This document shows positions 8,318 through 20,321 of a stretch of DNA of 64,000 bases, one piece after another (position 1 is the stretch's first letter; the number at the start of each line of letters is the position of its first letter). The translations under genes were made by a program, and so were the position numbers. The DNA is from Candidatus Epilinea brevis (GTDB taxonomy: Bacteria > Chloroflexota > Anaerolineae > Epilineales > Epilineaceae), in assembly GCA_016710785.1 (NCBI GenBank), contig JADJUE010000012.1, positions 115,065 through 179,064 of the forward strand, in the 5' to 3' direction. Below the pieces are notes generated by a model. It was given only the letters and a program-made list of their open reading frames with translations, searched no databases and was not told the DNA's origin.

Positions 8318-8406
8318 GGGCAGCCCGCACCCCACCTGGAGCGGGTCGATCGGGTGGTCGCCTGCCCCGGCGGCGCGGCGCCCTGGAGCGCGTAACCCGG
8401 AACGGG

Positions 8407-8412
8407 TACAAT
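8407..8412 (+). promoter_or_regulatory. candidate -10 element for purC
   Basis: TACAAT stands 80 bases before the purC ATG in an otherwise GC-rich gap. The matching -35 (TGGAGC at 8384) is weak. Confidence 0.35.
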
Positions 8413-8492
8413 GGGGGCGATCGACGACGACGCCCCGCAGTCGGCGGCGGCGCGTGCGTTGCACCCTCCCGACCCCTGAGTGGAGCCCTTCC

Positions 8493-9431
8493 ATGCCCCC
8501 CACGCTCGAGAGCATCGACCTGCCCCTGGGCCCGCGCATCCAAGGCAAGGTTCGCGACATCTGGCAGCTTGGCTCGCAGCGGCTCATCGTGACCACCGAT
8601 CGCCAGAGCGCCTTCGACCGCGTGCTGGGCACCATCCCCTACAAGGGCCAGATCCTGACCGCCATGGCCGTGTGGTGGTTCGAGCGCACCGGCGACGTCA
8701 TCGCCAACCACCTCATCAGCCGGCCGGACCCCAACACCTTGTTGGTGCGCGGGGCCCAGGTCTGGCCGGTGGAGATGGTGGTGCGGGGCTACATCACCGG
8801 CGTGACCGACACGGCGCTGTGGACCAACTACGCCCAGGGCCGGCGCCGGATCTACGGCCTCGACTTCCCGGAGGGCCTGCACAAGAACCAGCGCTTGCCG
8901 GCGCCGGTCATCACCCCTACCACCAAGGCCCAGGACGGCGGGCACGACGCCCAGATCAGCCGGGAGGAGATCCTGGCCGGTGGCCTGGTGCCACCCGCGA
9001 TCTATGCGCAGATGGAGCGTGCGTCGCTGGGTCTCTTCGCCCGCGGCCAGGAGCTGGCGGCCGCCCGCGGCCTGATCCTGGTGGATACCAAGTACGAGTT
9101 CGGGATGGCCGAAGGCGAGTTGCTGCTGGTGGACGAGCTGCACACGGTGGACAGCTCCCGCTACTGGGAAGCGGCCAGCTACGCGGAGCGCCTCCAGGCG
9201 GGCGAAGAGCCGGAGACCTTCGACAAGGAGTTCCTGCGCCGCTGGTACGTGGCCCAGGGCTACCGCGGCGAGGGTCCGCCGCCGCCCCTGCCGCCGGAGC
9301 TGGCGGAACGCATGAGCCGCCTCTACCGGCTGGCCCTGGAGCGCCTGACGGGCACGCCCTTCCAGCCCGACGAGCGCCCCCCCGAGGCGCGCATCCGCGA
9401 GAACCTGCGGCGGGCGGGCCTGCTGGCCTGA
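8493..9431 (+). CDS. purC: phosphoribosylaminoimidazole-succinocarboxamide synthase
   Basis: A 312-residue SAICAR synthase, which joins CAIR and aspartate with ATP in purine synthesis. The signatures are clear: GKVRDIW (nucleotide loop), VTTDRQSAFDRV, VVRGYITG and LVDTKYEFG. Length matches the longer, eukaryote-like/SAICAR type II proteins. The ATG at 8493 gives the standard N-terminus; the longer upstream reading frame has no homology. No other pur gene is adjacent; a PurM homologue lies at 37895. Intact. Confidence 0.96.
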   Translation: MPPTLESIDLPLGPRIQGKVRDIWQLGSQRLIVTTDRQSAFDRVLGTIPYKGQILTAMAVWWFERTGDVIANHLISRPDPNTLLVRGAQVWPVEMVVRGYITGVTDTALWTNYAQGRRRIYGLDFPEGLHKNQRLPAPVITPTTKAQDGGHDAQISREEILAGGLVPPAIYAQMERASLGLFARGQELAAARGLILVDTKYEFGMAEGELLLVDELHTVDSSRYWEAASYAERLQAGEEPETFDKEFLRRWYVAQGYRGEGPPPPLPPELAERMSRLYRLALERLTGTPFQPDERPPEARIRENLRRAGLLA

Positions 9432-9489
9432 AGGCCAGCCCCGGCGTTTGAAACCGCGGCTCCGCAGACGAAGCCGGCCTGCGCCGGCT
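9424..9489. terminator. two short hairpins between convergent purC and sortase genes
   Basis: TGGCC-TGAA-GGCCA (9424-9437) overlaps the purC stop, and AGCCGGC-CTGC-GCCGGCT (9472-9489) lies near the sortase stop. Neither has a T tract, so the terminator role is inferred from position. Confidence 0.4.
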
Positions 9490-9503
9490 CAGTGGCGTAG
9501 GCC

Positions 9504-10196
9504 CTACTCGCTGTCCTTCAGCCGCGCATAGACCACCAGGCGCTGCTCGTAGTTGGCGGCGCCGGTGTCCCAGGCCCCGTCGCAGGTGATCAGGTTGAGC
9601 ATGCGCCCGGGGTTGCGGCCGAAGATCTTGGCCAGCGGCGCCTGGTCGTGGCGGTAGCGCTCCTTGCCCTCCACGACGAACACATAGCGGTCGCCGTTCT
9701 CATAGGTGACGACCATCTCGTCACCGGGGATGAGGAAGCGCAGCTTGTAGAAGACCGCCGGCCCGGTGGGGGAGTCCAGGTGGCCGTCGATCACCGAGGG
9801 CTTGCCTTTCTGCCCGGGCAGGGCGCTGTCCCGGAACCAGGCGACGTTCATGGCCACCCGAGGCACGTCCACCTGGCCGTTGGGCAGCAGGCCCACCTCC
9901 TCGATGGTGGCGCGCACGTTGATGGCCGGGATCTCCAGCAGCACGGCCCGCCCGGAGGACTGGAAGATGTCCGGGGTCGCCGTCCGGTAGGCTTCGGTAG
10001 GGGTGGCCGAAGGCAGCGGGGTGATGGTGGCCGAAGGCGGGGGCAAGGCGGTGAAGGTGGGCACCAGCTGCGCCTCGATGCCGGGATAGAGCGGCTCGGC
10101 GGCCAGGCCGGCACGGCCGCAGGCTGCCAGTCCCGCGCCGGAGAGCAGCAGGAGGGCGGCCACGCCGAGGCGCTGGGGGGTCTTGCTGAATGGCAT
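9504..10196 (-). CDS. class E/F-like sortase, lipoprotein-type N-terminus
   Basis: A 230-residue exported cysteine transpeptidase-like protein. The N-terminus ends in LLLLSGAGLAACG, which could be a lipobox. A Thr/Pro/Ala linker follows (about residues 45-75). The sortase fold covers about residues 85-228, with catalytic His in VIDGHLDSPTG, Cys in LNLITCDGAWD and Arg in YEQRLVVYARL. Start at 10196 is supported by AAGGAAGGG just upstream. Sortases join sorting-signal proteins to surface acceptors. No LPXTG-type substrate is adjacent, so its target is unknown. Confidence 0.88.
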   Translation of the reverse strand: MPFSKTPQRLGVAALLLLSGAGLAACGRAGLAAEPLYPGIEAQLVPTFTALPPPSATITPLPSATPTEAYRTATPDIFQSSGRAVLLEIPAINVRATIEEVGLLPNGQVDVPRVAMNVAWFRDSALPGQKGKPSVIDGHLDSPTGPAVFYKLRFLIPGDEMVVTYENGDRYVFVVEGKERYRHDQAPLAKIFGRNPGRMLNLITCDGAWDTGAANYEQRLVVYARLKDSE

Positions 10197-10371
10197 GATG
10201 GGGTTCCCTTCCTTGGCGCGGGGTTCGGCTCCGCGGCGCGCGGTCCACGTGATGACGGCGGTGCATGCGCCGCCGCTGTGTCCTGCCCAGCAATAGTCGT
10301 ACCGCAGCCCTGACGGCGTCGAGACCCAGCCCACCAACCGGCTACGCTCAATCGCCTCCGTGATGCGCTAC

Positions 10372-11082
10372 TCAGCTCAGCCGAATCACCTTGAACACCT
10401 CGGCAAGCGCCATGCCCTGGCCTTCGGCCAGGCCGCGGTGGCGTTCCAGGAGCCGCCGCTGCAGGGCTTCCATGTCGGGGATCTGGCTGCGATGCTCGCG
10501 CAGCGCCGCCAGCTTGCGTTCGAAACCCGTGGAGATGTCCTCCCAGGTGTCCGGCTGCAGGGCACCGGCCAGGTAGACGGTGCGCACGACGTGGGGCTCA
10601 AGCCCGTCGGCCAGCAGCTGCGGGGCGTTGAGGCGGTCGCGCGCCGTGGGGAAGACCGCGTCCAGGGTGGCCTGGCCCACGGCGCGGTGGTCGGGATGGT
10701 TGATGTGGTGGTCCCAGTACAGGGTGGCCGGGTCATGGGTCAGCACCAGGTCCGGGCGGCGGCGGCGGATCTCGCGGGTGATGGCATGTCTGAGGCGCAG
10801 GTCCGGCTGCACCTCGCCGTCCGGCCAGCCCAGGAAGTCCACCCGGCTCAGCCCCAGGACCGCGGCCGCCGCGCGCTGCTCGGCCGCCCGCAGTTCGGTC
10901 AGCCGCGAGGGCGTCATCTGCGGATCGGCGGAGCCGCGCGAGCCGTCGGTCACCACCACCAGATCCACCGTCCACCCCTGGGCGCACCACCGCGCCAGGG
11001 TGCCGCCGGCGGCGAACTCGGCATCATCCGGATGGGCCACCACCACCAGCACCCGTTCCGGGCCGCGGGTTTCGCTCTGCAT
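10372..11082 (-). CDS. PIG-L family deacetylase
   Basis: A 236-residue zinc-dependent N-acetylglucosaminide deacetylase-like (LmbE/BshB/MshB) protein. The metal motif AHPDDAEF is near residue 17 and the later HPDHRAVG supplies the third ligand. The ATG at 11082 yields the usual N-terminus (MQSETRGPERVLVVVAHPDD). Family members deacetylate GlcNAc conjugates in thiol or glycolipid synthesis; substrate not predictable here. It diverges from gyrA. A second, distinct PIG-L paralogue lies at 39130. Confidence 0.9.
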   Translation of the reverse strand: MQSETRGPERVLVVVAHPDDAEFAAGGTLARWCAQGWTVDLVVVTDGSRGSADPQMTPSRLTELRAAEQRAAAAVLGLSRVDFLGWPDGEVQPDLRLRHAITREIRRRRPDLVLTHDPATLYWDHHINHPDHRAVGQATLDAVFPTARDRLNAPQLLADGLEPHVVRTVYLAGALQPDTWEDISTGFERKLAALREHRSQIPDMEALQRRLLERHRGLAEGQGMALAEVFKVIRLS

Positions 11083-11145
11083 GCGGCCAATTCTAGCCCA
11101 TGGCCGCCCGGACGGCTTCCATCGGCCGACGGCAGGCAAGAAAGG

Positions 11146-11154
11146 TGCTATAAT
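11146..11154 (+). promoter_or_regulatory. extended -10 promoter of gyrA
   Basis: TGC-TATAAT is a consensus extended -10, about 145 bases before the gyrA ATG. The -35 position (CCGACG at 11126) is weak. A long leader up to 11297 is implied; it has no recognised element. Confidence 0.65.
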
Positions 11155-11297
11155 TCGCCCCTTGCGCGGGCGACATGCAGAAACGTCGCGCAAGCCGGCG
11201 CGGTCGTTCGCCGACTGCTCGCCAGGCGCGGGCGGCGGCGGCGGTGTGCATCGCCATTTCTTCGGCTCACCCGCATGTGAGCGCTCAAGGACCAGAC

Positions 11298-13868
<2,571 letters not shown>

Positions 13869-13931
13869 GACCGGGGACGAGACGGCCGGGGATGAAGACG
13901 CCGAGGACGAGGTGGTGGCGGACCTAAGCTG

Positions 13932-15773
13932 ATGCCCGAGTTCGCGCGGGTCAGCCTCCGCCTCCTGGGCTTCCTGCGACCCTATCGGGGCCGAGTGCTG
14001 GGCGCCTACCTGGCCATGGCCGGGTCCACCTTGCTGGGGCTGGCCGTTCCCGCCATCCTGGGCTGGGCCATCGACCTGGCCCTGGGGGCGGGCCGGAGCG
14101 GCGGCGGCATCCTGGACCGACTGCCCGTCGCCGCCGCGCTGCTGGCCCGCCTGGACCTGCGCGGCACCGACGCCCTGCTGGTGGCCGCCGCCCTGCTGGT
14201 GGCCATCGCCCTGCTGCGCGGGGCGTTCAGCCTGGCGGAGATGTACCTGGGCGCCTGGCTCAGCCAGCGGGTGGCCTTCGATCTGCGCAACGCCTTCTTC
14301 AACCACCTGCAGCGCCTGTCCTTCGGATTTCACGACCGGGCGCAGTCCGGCGACCTGATGAGCCGCGCCATCGGCGACATCGGCAAGATCCAGACCTTCC
14401 TGGGCGAGGGCCTGCTGGAGGCGGTCAGCGTGCCGATCCTCTTCCTGTCGGTGGCCGGCATCCTTGTGTGGCAGGCGCCGGCGCTGGCCTTGGTGGCCCT
14501 CTCGCCGATGCTGTTGCTGCTGCTGGTCACCCTGCGCTTCGGCCAGGTGATCGAACCGCGCTTCCGGGCGGTGCAGGATCAGGAGGGGGTGATCAGCACC
14601 CGCGCCCAGGAGAACTTCACCGGCATGCGGGTGGTGAAGGCCTTCGCCCGCGAGCCCTGGGAGATCGCGCGCTACGCCGAGGAGAACGAGGTCTTCCTGC
14701 AGCGCCGCATCCGGGCCATCCATGCCTTCGCCGATTTCTTCCCCACCATGAACGCCGTGGTCGGCCTGACCCTGGCCCTGACCCTCCTGGTGGGCGGGCA
14801 GCAGGTGCTCGCCGGCACCCTCAGCGTGGGCAGCCTGGCCAGCATCGCCTTCTGGATCACCCAGCTGGGAGCGCCCACCCAGAACCTGGGCTTTCTGGTC
14901 AACCGCTCCAGCGAGGCGGTGGCCGCCGGCAAGCGGCTCTACGAGATCCTGGACACCCCGCCCGAGGTGGCCGAGGCCGCCGCCGCCCTGGTCCTGCCCC
15001 CGCTATCGGGCCGCGTGGCCTTCGTGGATGTGAGCTTCGGCTACGGCGAACAGCCGGTGCTCTTCAACCTGGACTTCGCGGCTGAGCCCAACCAGGTGGT
15101 GGCCCTCTTCGGCCCCACGGGCTCCGGCAAGTCCTCGGTGGTCAACCTGATCCCCCGTTTCTACGATGTCACGGGCGGCGCCGTGCTGGTCGACGGCCAC
15201 GACGTGCGCCAGGTGACCCTGGAGAGCCTGCGCGCCCAGATCGCGACGGTGCTGCAGGACAGCTTCCTCTTCTCCGCCACCATCCGCGACAACATCGCCT
15301 ACGGCCGGCTGGATGCCGACGACGAGGCGGTGGTGGCCGCCGCGCGCGCCGCGCGGGCGCACGACTTCATCCTGCGCCTGCCGGAAGGCTACGACACCAT
15401 CATCGGCGAGCGCGGCGTCACCTTGTCGGGCGGCCAGCGGCAGCGCGTGGCCATCGCCCGCGCCCTGGTCATGCAGCCACGCATCCTGATCCTGGACGAT
15501 GCCATGAGCGCGGTGGACACGGAGACGGAGCACCAGATCCGCGAAGCGCTCTCGGAGCTGATGCAGGGCCGGACGACCTTCATCATCGCCCAGCGGCTGT
15601 TGACCCTCAAGCGCGCGGACCTGATCCTGGTGCTGGACGGTGGACGCATCGTCGAGCGGGGCAGCCACGCGCAGCTTCTGGCGGCCGGCGGCCTCTACGC
15701 CCGCATCTACGACCTGCAGTTGAAGGATCAGGAGACCCTGGCCGCCGAAGCGCGGGAGGAGGGGCGCTCATGA
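13932..15773 (+). CDS. ABC exporter subunit with degenerate ATP site (permease-ATPase)
   Basis: A 613-residue half-transporter: six membrane helices (residues 20-320) followed by an ATPase domain. Walker A is GPTGSGKSS (about 394-402) and the signature is canonical, LSGGQRQR (about 498). The Walker B ending is ILILDDAMS, with Asp instead of the catalytic Glu, and the H-loop is IIAQRL, with Gln instead of His. This subunit therefore supplies the non-hydrolysing site of a heterodimer of the BmrCD/TM287-288 type. The stop overlaps the partner ATG (ATGA). Substrate (drug, lipid or peptide) unknown. Confidence 0.92.
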   Translation: MPEFARVSLRLLGFLRPYRGRVLGAYLAMAGSTLLGLAVPAILGWAIDLALGAGRSGGGILDRLPVAAALLARLDLRGTDALLVAAALLVAIALLRGAFSLAEMYLGAWLSQRVAFDLRNAFFNHLQRLSFGFHDRAQSGDLMSRAIGDIGKIQTFLGEGLLEAVSVPILFLSVAGILVWQAPALALVALSPMLLLLLVTLRFGQVIEPRFRAVQDQEGVISTRAQENFTGMRVVKAFAREPWEIARYAEENEVFLQRRIRAIHAFADFFPTMNAVVGLTLALTLLVGGQQVLAGTLSVGSLASIAFWITQLGAPTQNLGFLVNRSSEAVAAGKRLYEILDTPPEVAEAAAALVLPPLSGRVAFVDVSFGYGEQPVLFNLDFAAEPNQVVALFGPTGSGKSSVVNLIPRFYDVTGGAVLVDGHDVRQVTLESLRAQIATVLQDSFLFSATIRDNIAYGRLDADDEAVVAAARAARAHDFILRLPEGYDTIIGERGVTLSGGQRQRVAIARALVMQPRILILDDAMSAVDTETEHQIREALSELMQGRTTFIIAQRLLTLKRADLILVLDGGRIVERGSHAQLLAAGGLYARIYDLQLKDQETLAAEAREEGRS

Positions 15774-17667
15774 CCCCCGTCAAGCCTGAGCGCACGGCGC
15801 GCGGCACCTCCGACATGGCGCCGGCCCGGCCGCCGAGCGCCGGTGCCGGCCCGGAGCCCGGCCGCTCGCCGCGCCCTGGTCTGGACGAGATCTTCGACAA
15901 CGAACAAGCGAGCCAGCGCTTCCGGGCCTTCGACGCCGGGCTCTTCAGCCGCCTGATGGCCTTCGTCAGGCCCTACCGCCGCCGGCTGCTGCTGGCGATC
16001 CTGCTGATGAGCGTCAGCAGCGCGGCCTCGGTGGCCACCCCCAACCTCATCGGCGCGGCGATCGACACGGCCGGCGCGGGGGGCGCGGGCATGGCGGCGC
16101 GCCTCAGGGGATCATCGGCATCATGGCGCTGGTGCTGGGGGTGGAATGGGTCACCAACCGCGCCCGCCTGGTCATCCTGGCCGACGTCGGGACGCGGATC
16201 GTGGTCGACATCCGGCGGGCGCTCTTCGACCACCTGCAGACGCTCTCCATGCGCTTCTTCGACACCTACAAGGTGGGCCGCCTGATGAGTCGGATCATCG
16301 GCGACGTGTCGGTGCTGCAGGAGTTCGTCACCTGGTCCATCGTCGGCACGGCGCGCAGCCTCTTCCTGCTCACCGCCATTCTCATCTCCCTGGGGCTGCG
16401 CAACCTGAAGCTGACCCTCCTGGTCATGCTGGTGCTGCCGCCCATGGTCCTGATGACGCGGGCCTGGAGCGCGCGGGCGCGCGATGCCTGGCGGGAGGTG
16501 CGCCGGCGCATCGCCATCATCAACGGGTACCTCAACGAGACGGTGACGGGCATGCGCGTGGTGCAGAGCTACACCCGCGAACCGACCAACGTCCGCATCT
16601 TCGACGACCTCAACCGCCGCCATCTGGCGGCCAACCTGCGCGCGGCGCGTCTCTCGGCGGTCTTCTTCCCGTCGGTGGACCTCTTGGGCGCGGTGGCCCT
16701 GGCCCTGGTCCTGCTCTACAGCGCCTTGTCGGGCGACCGCAGCCTGTCGGCCGGCGACCTGACGGCCTTCGCCCTCTTGGTGGACCGCTTCTTCGAGCCC
16801 ATCCGGGAGCTCTCGCGCCGCTACAACCAGCTGTTGGCCACGATGGCCGCCAGCGAGCGCATCTTCGAGCTGCTGGACCTGGAGCCGGAGGTGCGCGACG
16901 CCCCGGACGCCTATGCCCTGCCGCCGATCCGCGGCGAGGTCCGCTTCCGCGATCTGTGGTTCGGCTACGACGAGCAGCCGGTGCTGAAGGGCATCGACCT
17001 GCTGGTGCCGGCGGGCAGCACGGTGGCCATCGTGGGCGAGACGGGGGCCGGCAAGTCCAGCATCATCAACCTGGTGGCGCGCTTCTACGACCGCTCGTCG
17101 GGGGAGATCAGCATCGACGGCCATCCGCTGGATGCGGTGACCCAGGCCAGCCTGCGGTCGCAGATGGGCATCGTCCTGCAGGAGACCTTCCTGTTCAGCG
17201 GCTCGGTCGCCGAGAACATCCGCTACGGGCGCCTGAACGCCGACCAGGCGGCGGTGGAGGATGCGGCGCGCGCGGTGGGCGCCCACGACTTCATCATGCG
17301 CCTGCCGGCGGGCTATGCCACCGAGGTCGGCGAACGGGGGAGCAAGCTCTCGGTGGGGCAGCGGCAGCTGGTGGCCTTCGCCCGCGCCCTCTTGGCCGAC
17401 CCGCGCATCCTCATCCTGGACGAAGCCACGTCCAGCGTCGACACGGAGACCGAGCAGCTGATCCAGCGCGCCCTGCTGAGGCTGCTGGCGGGGCGGACGG
17501 CCTTCGTCATCGCCCACCGTCTGAGCACGGTCATCAGCGCCGACCGCATCCTCGTGGTGGAGGACGGCCGCATCGTCGAGTCGGGCTCGCATGCCGAGCT
17601 GCTGGCGGCCCGCGGCGCCTACCACCGCCTCTACACCCTGCAATGGTCCGCCGCGCCGTCCTCATGA
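15770..17667 (+). CDS. ABC exporter partner subunit (permease-ATPase), one frameshift
   Basis: The partner half-transporter, about 632 residues once a frameshift is repaired. The first frame runs from 15770 through the first membrane helix to MAARLRG. The rest continues one frame back from IIGIMALVLG at 16111. Adding one G to the GGGG run at 16107-16110 restores a single ORF. Walker A is GETGAGKSS, Walker B ILILDEATS with the catalytic Glu, and the H-loop IAHRLST has its His. The signature is altered to LSVGQRQ, exactly as expected for the subunit that completes the degenerate site of its partner. The shift is either a homopolymer error or an inactivating mutation. Confidence 0.88.
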
Positions 17668-18029
17668 AACCCTCATGGCGGGGTCTTCAATTGTGGGGTC
17701 TTCAACCGTTAGACTGAGACGGTGGTAAGGCGAGGTCGTGTGGCAACGTCTATACGGTCAGCGGGCGGCGCTCGGTGGTGTTGGCTTGCTGGCGGACGGC
17801 CCTGGCCGAAGGGCGGAGCGGCGAAGCGCAACCCTTGACAGGATGTCGCGCTTTTGTTAAGCTCTCATCCCGTGGCGCCCCGTCGTGCCGGGCAATGACC
17901 CGTGAGGTGCCAGGTCGCCCAGCTCGCGTCGGTGAGCCGGGCGTTTATCATGTTGAACCGAAATCGTTGGACCTGTAGGGCGAAGGGCGCCGCGCAAGCG
18001 CGGCGCATGGTGAAAGGGGCACGTAACAC
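17668..18029 (+). other. intergenic region before rpoD
   Basis: Holds a direct repeat GGGGTCTTCAA (17680 and 17695 area) and the rpoD promoter. The short ORF at 17775-17978 has no coding character and is not annotated. Confidence 0.6.
17835..17863 (+). promoter_or_regulatory. sigma70 promoter of rpoD
   Basis: Consensus TTGACA (17835-17840), a 17-base spacer and TAAGCT (17858-17863) with a TG two bases before the hexamer. It lies about 165 bases before the rpoD start. Confidence 0.75.
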
Positions 18030-19190
18030 ATGTGGACCAATATGCATGACCAGACGAACGTGATGGATCGCGCCATCCTGGAAGCGCTGGCGCAGCGCTA
18101 CGAGGAGCAGGGTCTCCTGTCGACCTCGGACATCGTCGAGATCTGGCCGGAAGCGGCCAACGACCTGGACATGGCCTATGCCTTGCTCGAGGACGAAGGG
18201 ATCGAGATCGACTACGAGGCCGAAAACCCGCTGGGCGCCGCTCCCTCGCATCTGGTGGACTATGAGGGGATCGATTCGGACGACTCGATCAGCCTCTACT
18301 TCCGCGAGGTCGGCTCGATCGACCTCCTGGACGCCAGCCAGGAGATCGACCTGGCCAAGCGCATCGAATCGGGTCGCGACGCCGCCCGGGCCCTGGTGGA
18401 CGTGGTGGAAGGCAAGCAGGTCAGCGACCGCGTGCGCACCGAGCTGCAGCATCTGATCGCTGACGGCGAACTGGCCAAGCAGGAGCTGACGCAGGCCAAC
18501 AGCCGCCTGGTGATCAGCATGGCCAAGCGCTACCTGGGCCAGGGCGTGCCCTTCCTGGACCTGATCCAGGAAGGCAACCTGGGCCTGATGCGCGCGGTCG
18601 AGAAGTTCGACTGGCGCCGCGGCAACAAGTTCAGCACCTACGCCACCTGGTGGATCCGCCAGTCCCTGACGCGCGGTCTGGCGGACCAGGGCCGGACGAT
18701 CCGGGTGCCGGTGCACATGAACGACCGCATCCGCAAGGTCTACGCGGTGGCCCATGCCCTGGAGACGGAGCTGGGCAGGCGCCCCAACGCCGCGGAGATC
18801 GCCGCGGAGCTGGAGATGGACGTGGAGAAGGTGGAGCTGGCGCTCAAGGCGAGCCGGCGCAGCATCAGCCTGGAGAAGCCGGTCGGCCACGAGGGCGAGA
18901 GCGAGCTGGGGCAGTTCATCGAGGACGAGGCCAGCGAAGATCCGCTGGAGTCGGCCTCCCTGGACCTCTTGCGCAGCGACGTGGAGGACGTGCTGCAGGG
19001 CTTGACGGCCCGCGAGCAGCGCGTGCTGGAGCTGCGCTACGGCCTGCGCGGCCACCGCTCCTACACGCTCAAGGAAGTGGGCAAGATCTTCGGGCTCACC
19101 CGCGAGCGGGTCCGGCAGATCGAGAAGGAAGCCCTGCGCAAGCTGCGCATGCCGCTGCGCGCGCGGATGCTCAAGGCCTACCTCAACTAG
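18030..19190 (+). CDS. rpoD: RNA polymerase primary sigma factor
   Basis: A 386-residue group 1 sigma factor (SigA). Residues 1-80 are an acidic region 1.1-like segment (LLSTSDIVEIWPEAANDLD). Region 1.2/2 includes DSISLYFREVGSIDLL and the hallmark DLIQEGNLGLMRAVEKFDW ... FSTYATWWIRQ. Region 3 follows. Region 4 holds LTAREQRVLELRYGL and the helix-turn-helix LTRERVRQIEKEAL. It lacks the long insertion of proteobacterial RpoD. Start ATG at 18030. It ends with TAG, so TAG is an ordinary stop in this genome. Consensus promoter upstream, terminator hairpin downstream. Confidence 0.96.
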   Translation: MWTNMHDQTNVMDRAILEALAQRYEEQGLLSTSDIVEIWPEAANDLDMAYALLEDEGIEIDYEAENPLGAAPSHLVDYEGIDSDDSISLYFREVGSIDLLDASQEIDLAKRIESGRDAARALVDVVEGKQVSDRVRTELQHLIADGELAKQELTQANSRLVISMAKRYLGQGVPFLDLIQEGNLGLMRAVEKFDWRRGNKFSTYATWWIRQSLTRGLADQGRTIRVPVHMNDRIRKVYAVAHALETELGRRPNAAEIAAELEMDVEKVELALKASRRSISLEKPVGHEGESELGQFIEDEASEDPLESASLDLLRSDVEDVLQGLTAREQRVLELRYGLRGHRSYTLKEVGKIFGLTRERVRQIEKEALRKLRMPLRARMLKAYLN

Positions 19191-19260
19191 CGCGGGCCAC
19201 CTCGGGCATCGGGACGGCGCCCGCGCCCCCGGCCCGACCGACAACCACAAAGCAGACCCA

Positions 19261-19292
19261 GCGCGGGGGGCCTTGAGAAAGGCTCCCCGCGC
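19261..19292 (+). terminator. rpoD terminator hairpin
   Basis: A 12-base GC-rich stem (GCGCGGGGGGCC with GGCTCCCCGCGC, one G-T pair) around an 8-base loop, 70 bases after the rpoD stop. Only two Ts follow the stem. Confidence 0.65.
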
Positions 19293-19297
19293 TTCGA

Positions 19298-19368
19298 TGG
19301 GGAATCGTCTAACGGTAGGACAGCGGTCTTTGGATCCGCCGGTTCAGGTTCGAATCCTGATTCCCCAG
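19298..19368 (+). tRNA. tRNA-Gln (TTG)
   Basis: A 71-base cloverleaf: acceptor TGGGGAA/TTCCCCA, anticodon loop CTTTGGA giving TTG, and T-arm CAGGTTCGAATCCTG. The 3' CCA is not encoded. Confidence 0.95.
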
Positions 19369-19520
19369 CCTAGTCATAGCATGGGTTTCCGGGCTTTCCG
19401 TGGGGCGAGCGACGGGCTTGTAACCCCACTTCTAACTCCACCGTTTGTGGAAGAGGCGCCCTAGCCCCATCTGCGCCTCTGACGTGGCGGTGGGAATAGT
19501 GGCAACTACGTCACTCACGC

Positions 19521-20303
19521 TCACGGGTACGAAGAGTTGGGTCCAGGTGTCGGCTCCATCGGGAGAGCAAGCTCTGCCTCGATCATAGCCTCGAACTCTG
19601 GAATAGTCGCGGACCATCCTGATCTCGCATTCACGCAATTGCCAGCTGATAGCTCGCACCAATCACGAACATCAAGTGCCTCAATCCCCTGACCAGATTG
19701 ACGCAAGCCCATCACTGTTTCTCGCAAGAAGCGTACAGATGGGCTATAGCCGACGGGTAGTGACCACGTTGGATCGTAGTATGGCTCCCATGCTCCAACA
19801 CCACGACTGCCGGCAGATCGATGCCCAAACAGTATTCCGGCGTCCCCAATCTCGATATCACCCACGGTGTCTAGAACAGACTCGGGATCATAGATGCCAT
19901 CCAGGATCACATGACTACGCATTGGGGCGGGGCAGGTAGTCGCCACTGGCCAAAGATCTACGTGGGTGAGTCGGGGGCGCAGACCATCCTCGGTCTCATA
20001 TCGAGATGGCAGCAAGTCGACAATCTCGACTCTTGACGCAACGTCAGCGACTGGTATCCAACCCGGAGGATAGACAGAGCTCTCTGCCTCGTTGGATATC
20101 CCTCTTCCGCTGATTGCGAAACGCTGCGATCGACTCGGGACTCCCCTCTGCTCACCAACGAGCATGATGCTGTCCCAAGAAGCGACAAGGAAATGGCAAG
20201 ACTGTACAGTCTCTGATCGCTTGACATGGAGATGCCCCTCCGAGGCGCGTACAGTGGCCTCGATCCTGTCGCGCACCACGGTGAAGGCTGCAAAGTGCTG
20301 CAC
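19521..20303 (-). CDS. hypothetical protein
   Basis: A 260-residue ORF with a GTG start and no clear ribosome site, following the stop of the next gene upstream by 18 bases. No family is recognised. The protein is mixed alpha/beta-like with no membrane segment, has three Cys residues and ends in a Pro-rich stretch (PMEPTPGPNSS). Base composition is lower in GC than the housekeeping genes around it. The close spacing suggests it is co-transcribed with the secreted protein at 20322-21074, and it may be N-terminally truncated. Confidence 0.5.
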   Translation of the reverse strand: MQHFAAFTVVRDRIEATVRASEGHLHVKRSETVQSCHFLVASWDSIMLVGEQRGVPSRSQRFAISGRGISNEAESSVYPPGWIPVADVASRVEIVDLLPSRYETEDGLRPRLTHVDLWPVATTCPAPMRSHVILDGIYDPESVLDTVGDIEIGDAGILFGHRSAGSRGVGAWEPYYDPTWSLPVGYSPSVRFLRETVMGLRQSGQGIEALDVRDWCELSAGNCVNARSGWSATIPEFEAMIEAELALPMEPTPGPNSSYP

Positions 20304-20321
20304 GAGGTAGTGGCAGGCTGG

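Noticed and set aside
13932..17667. Programmed frameshifting in the second ABC subunit
   Set aside because: No slippery heptamer or downstream structure of the usual kind is seen; a one-base homopolymer loss explains it.
17775..17978. A 67-codon ORF upstream of rpoD
   Set aside because: It spans the rpoD promoter, has no ribosome site and no protein-like composition.
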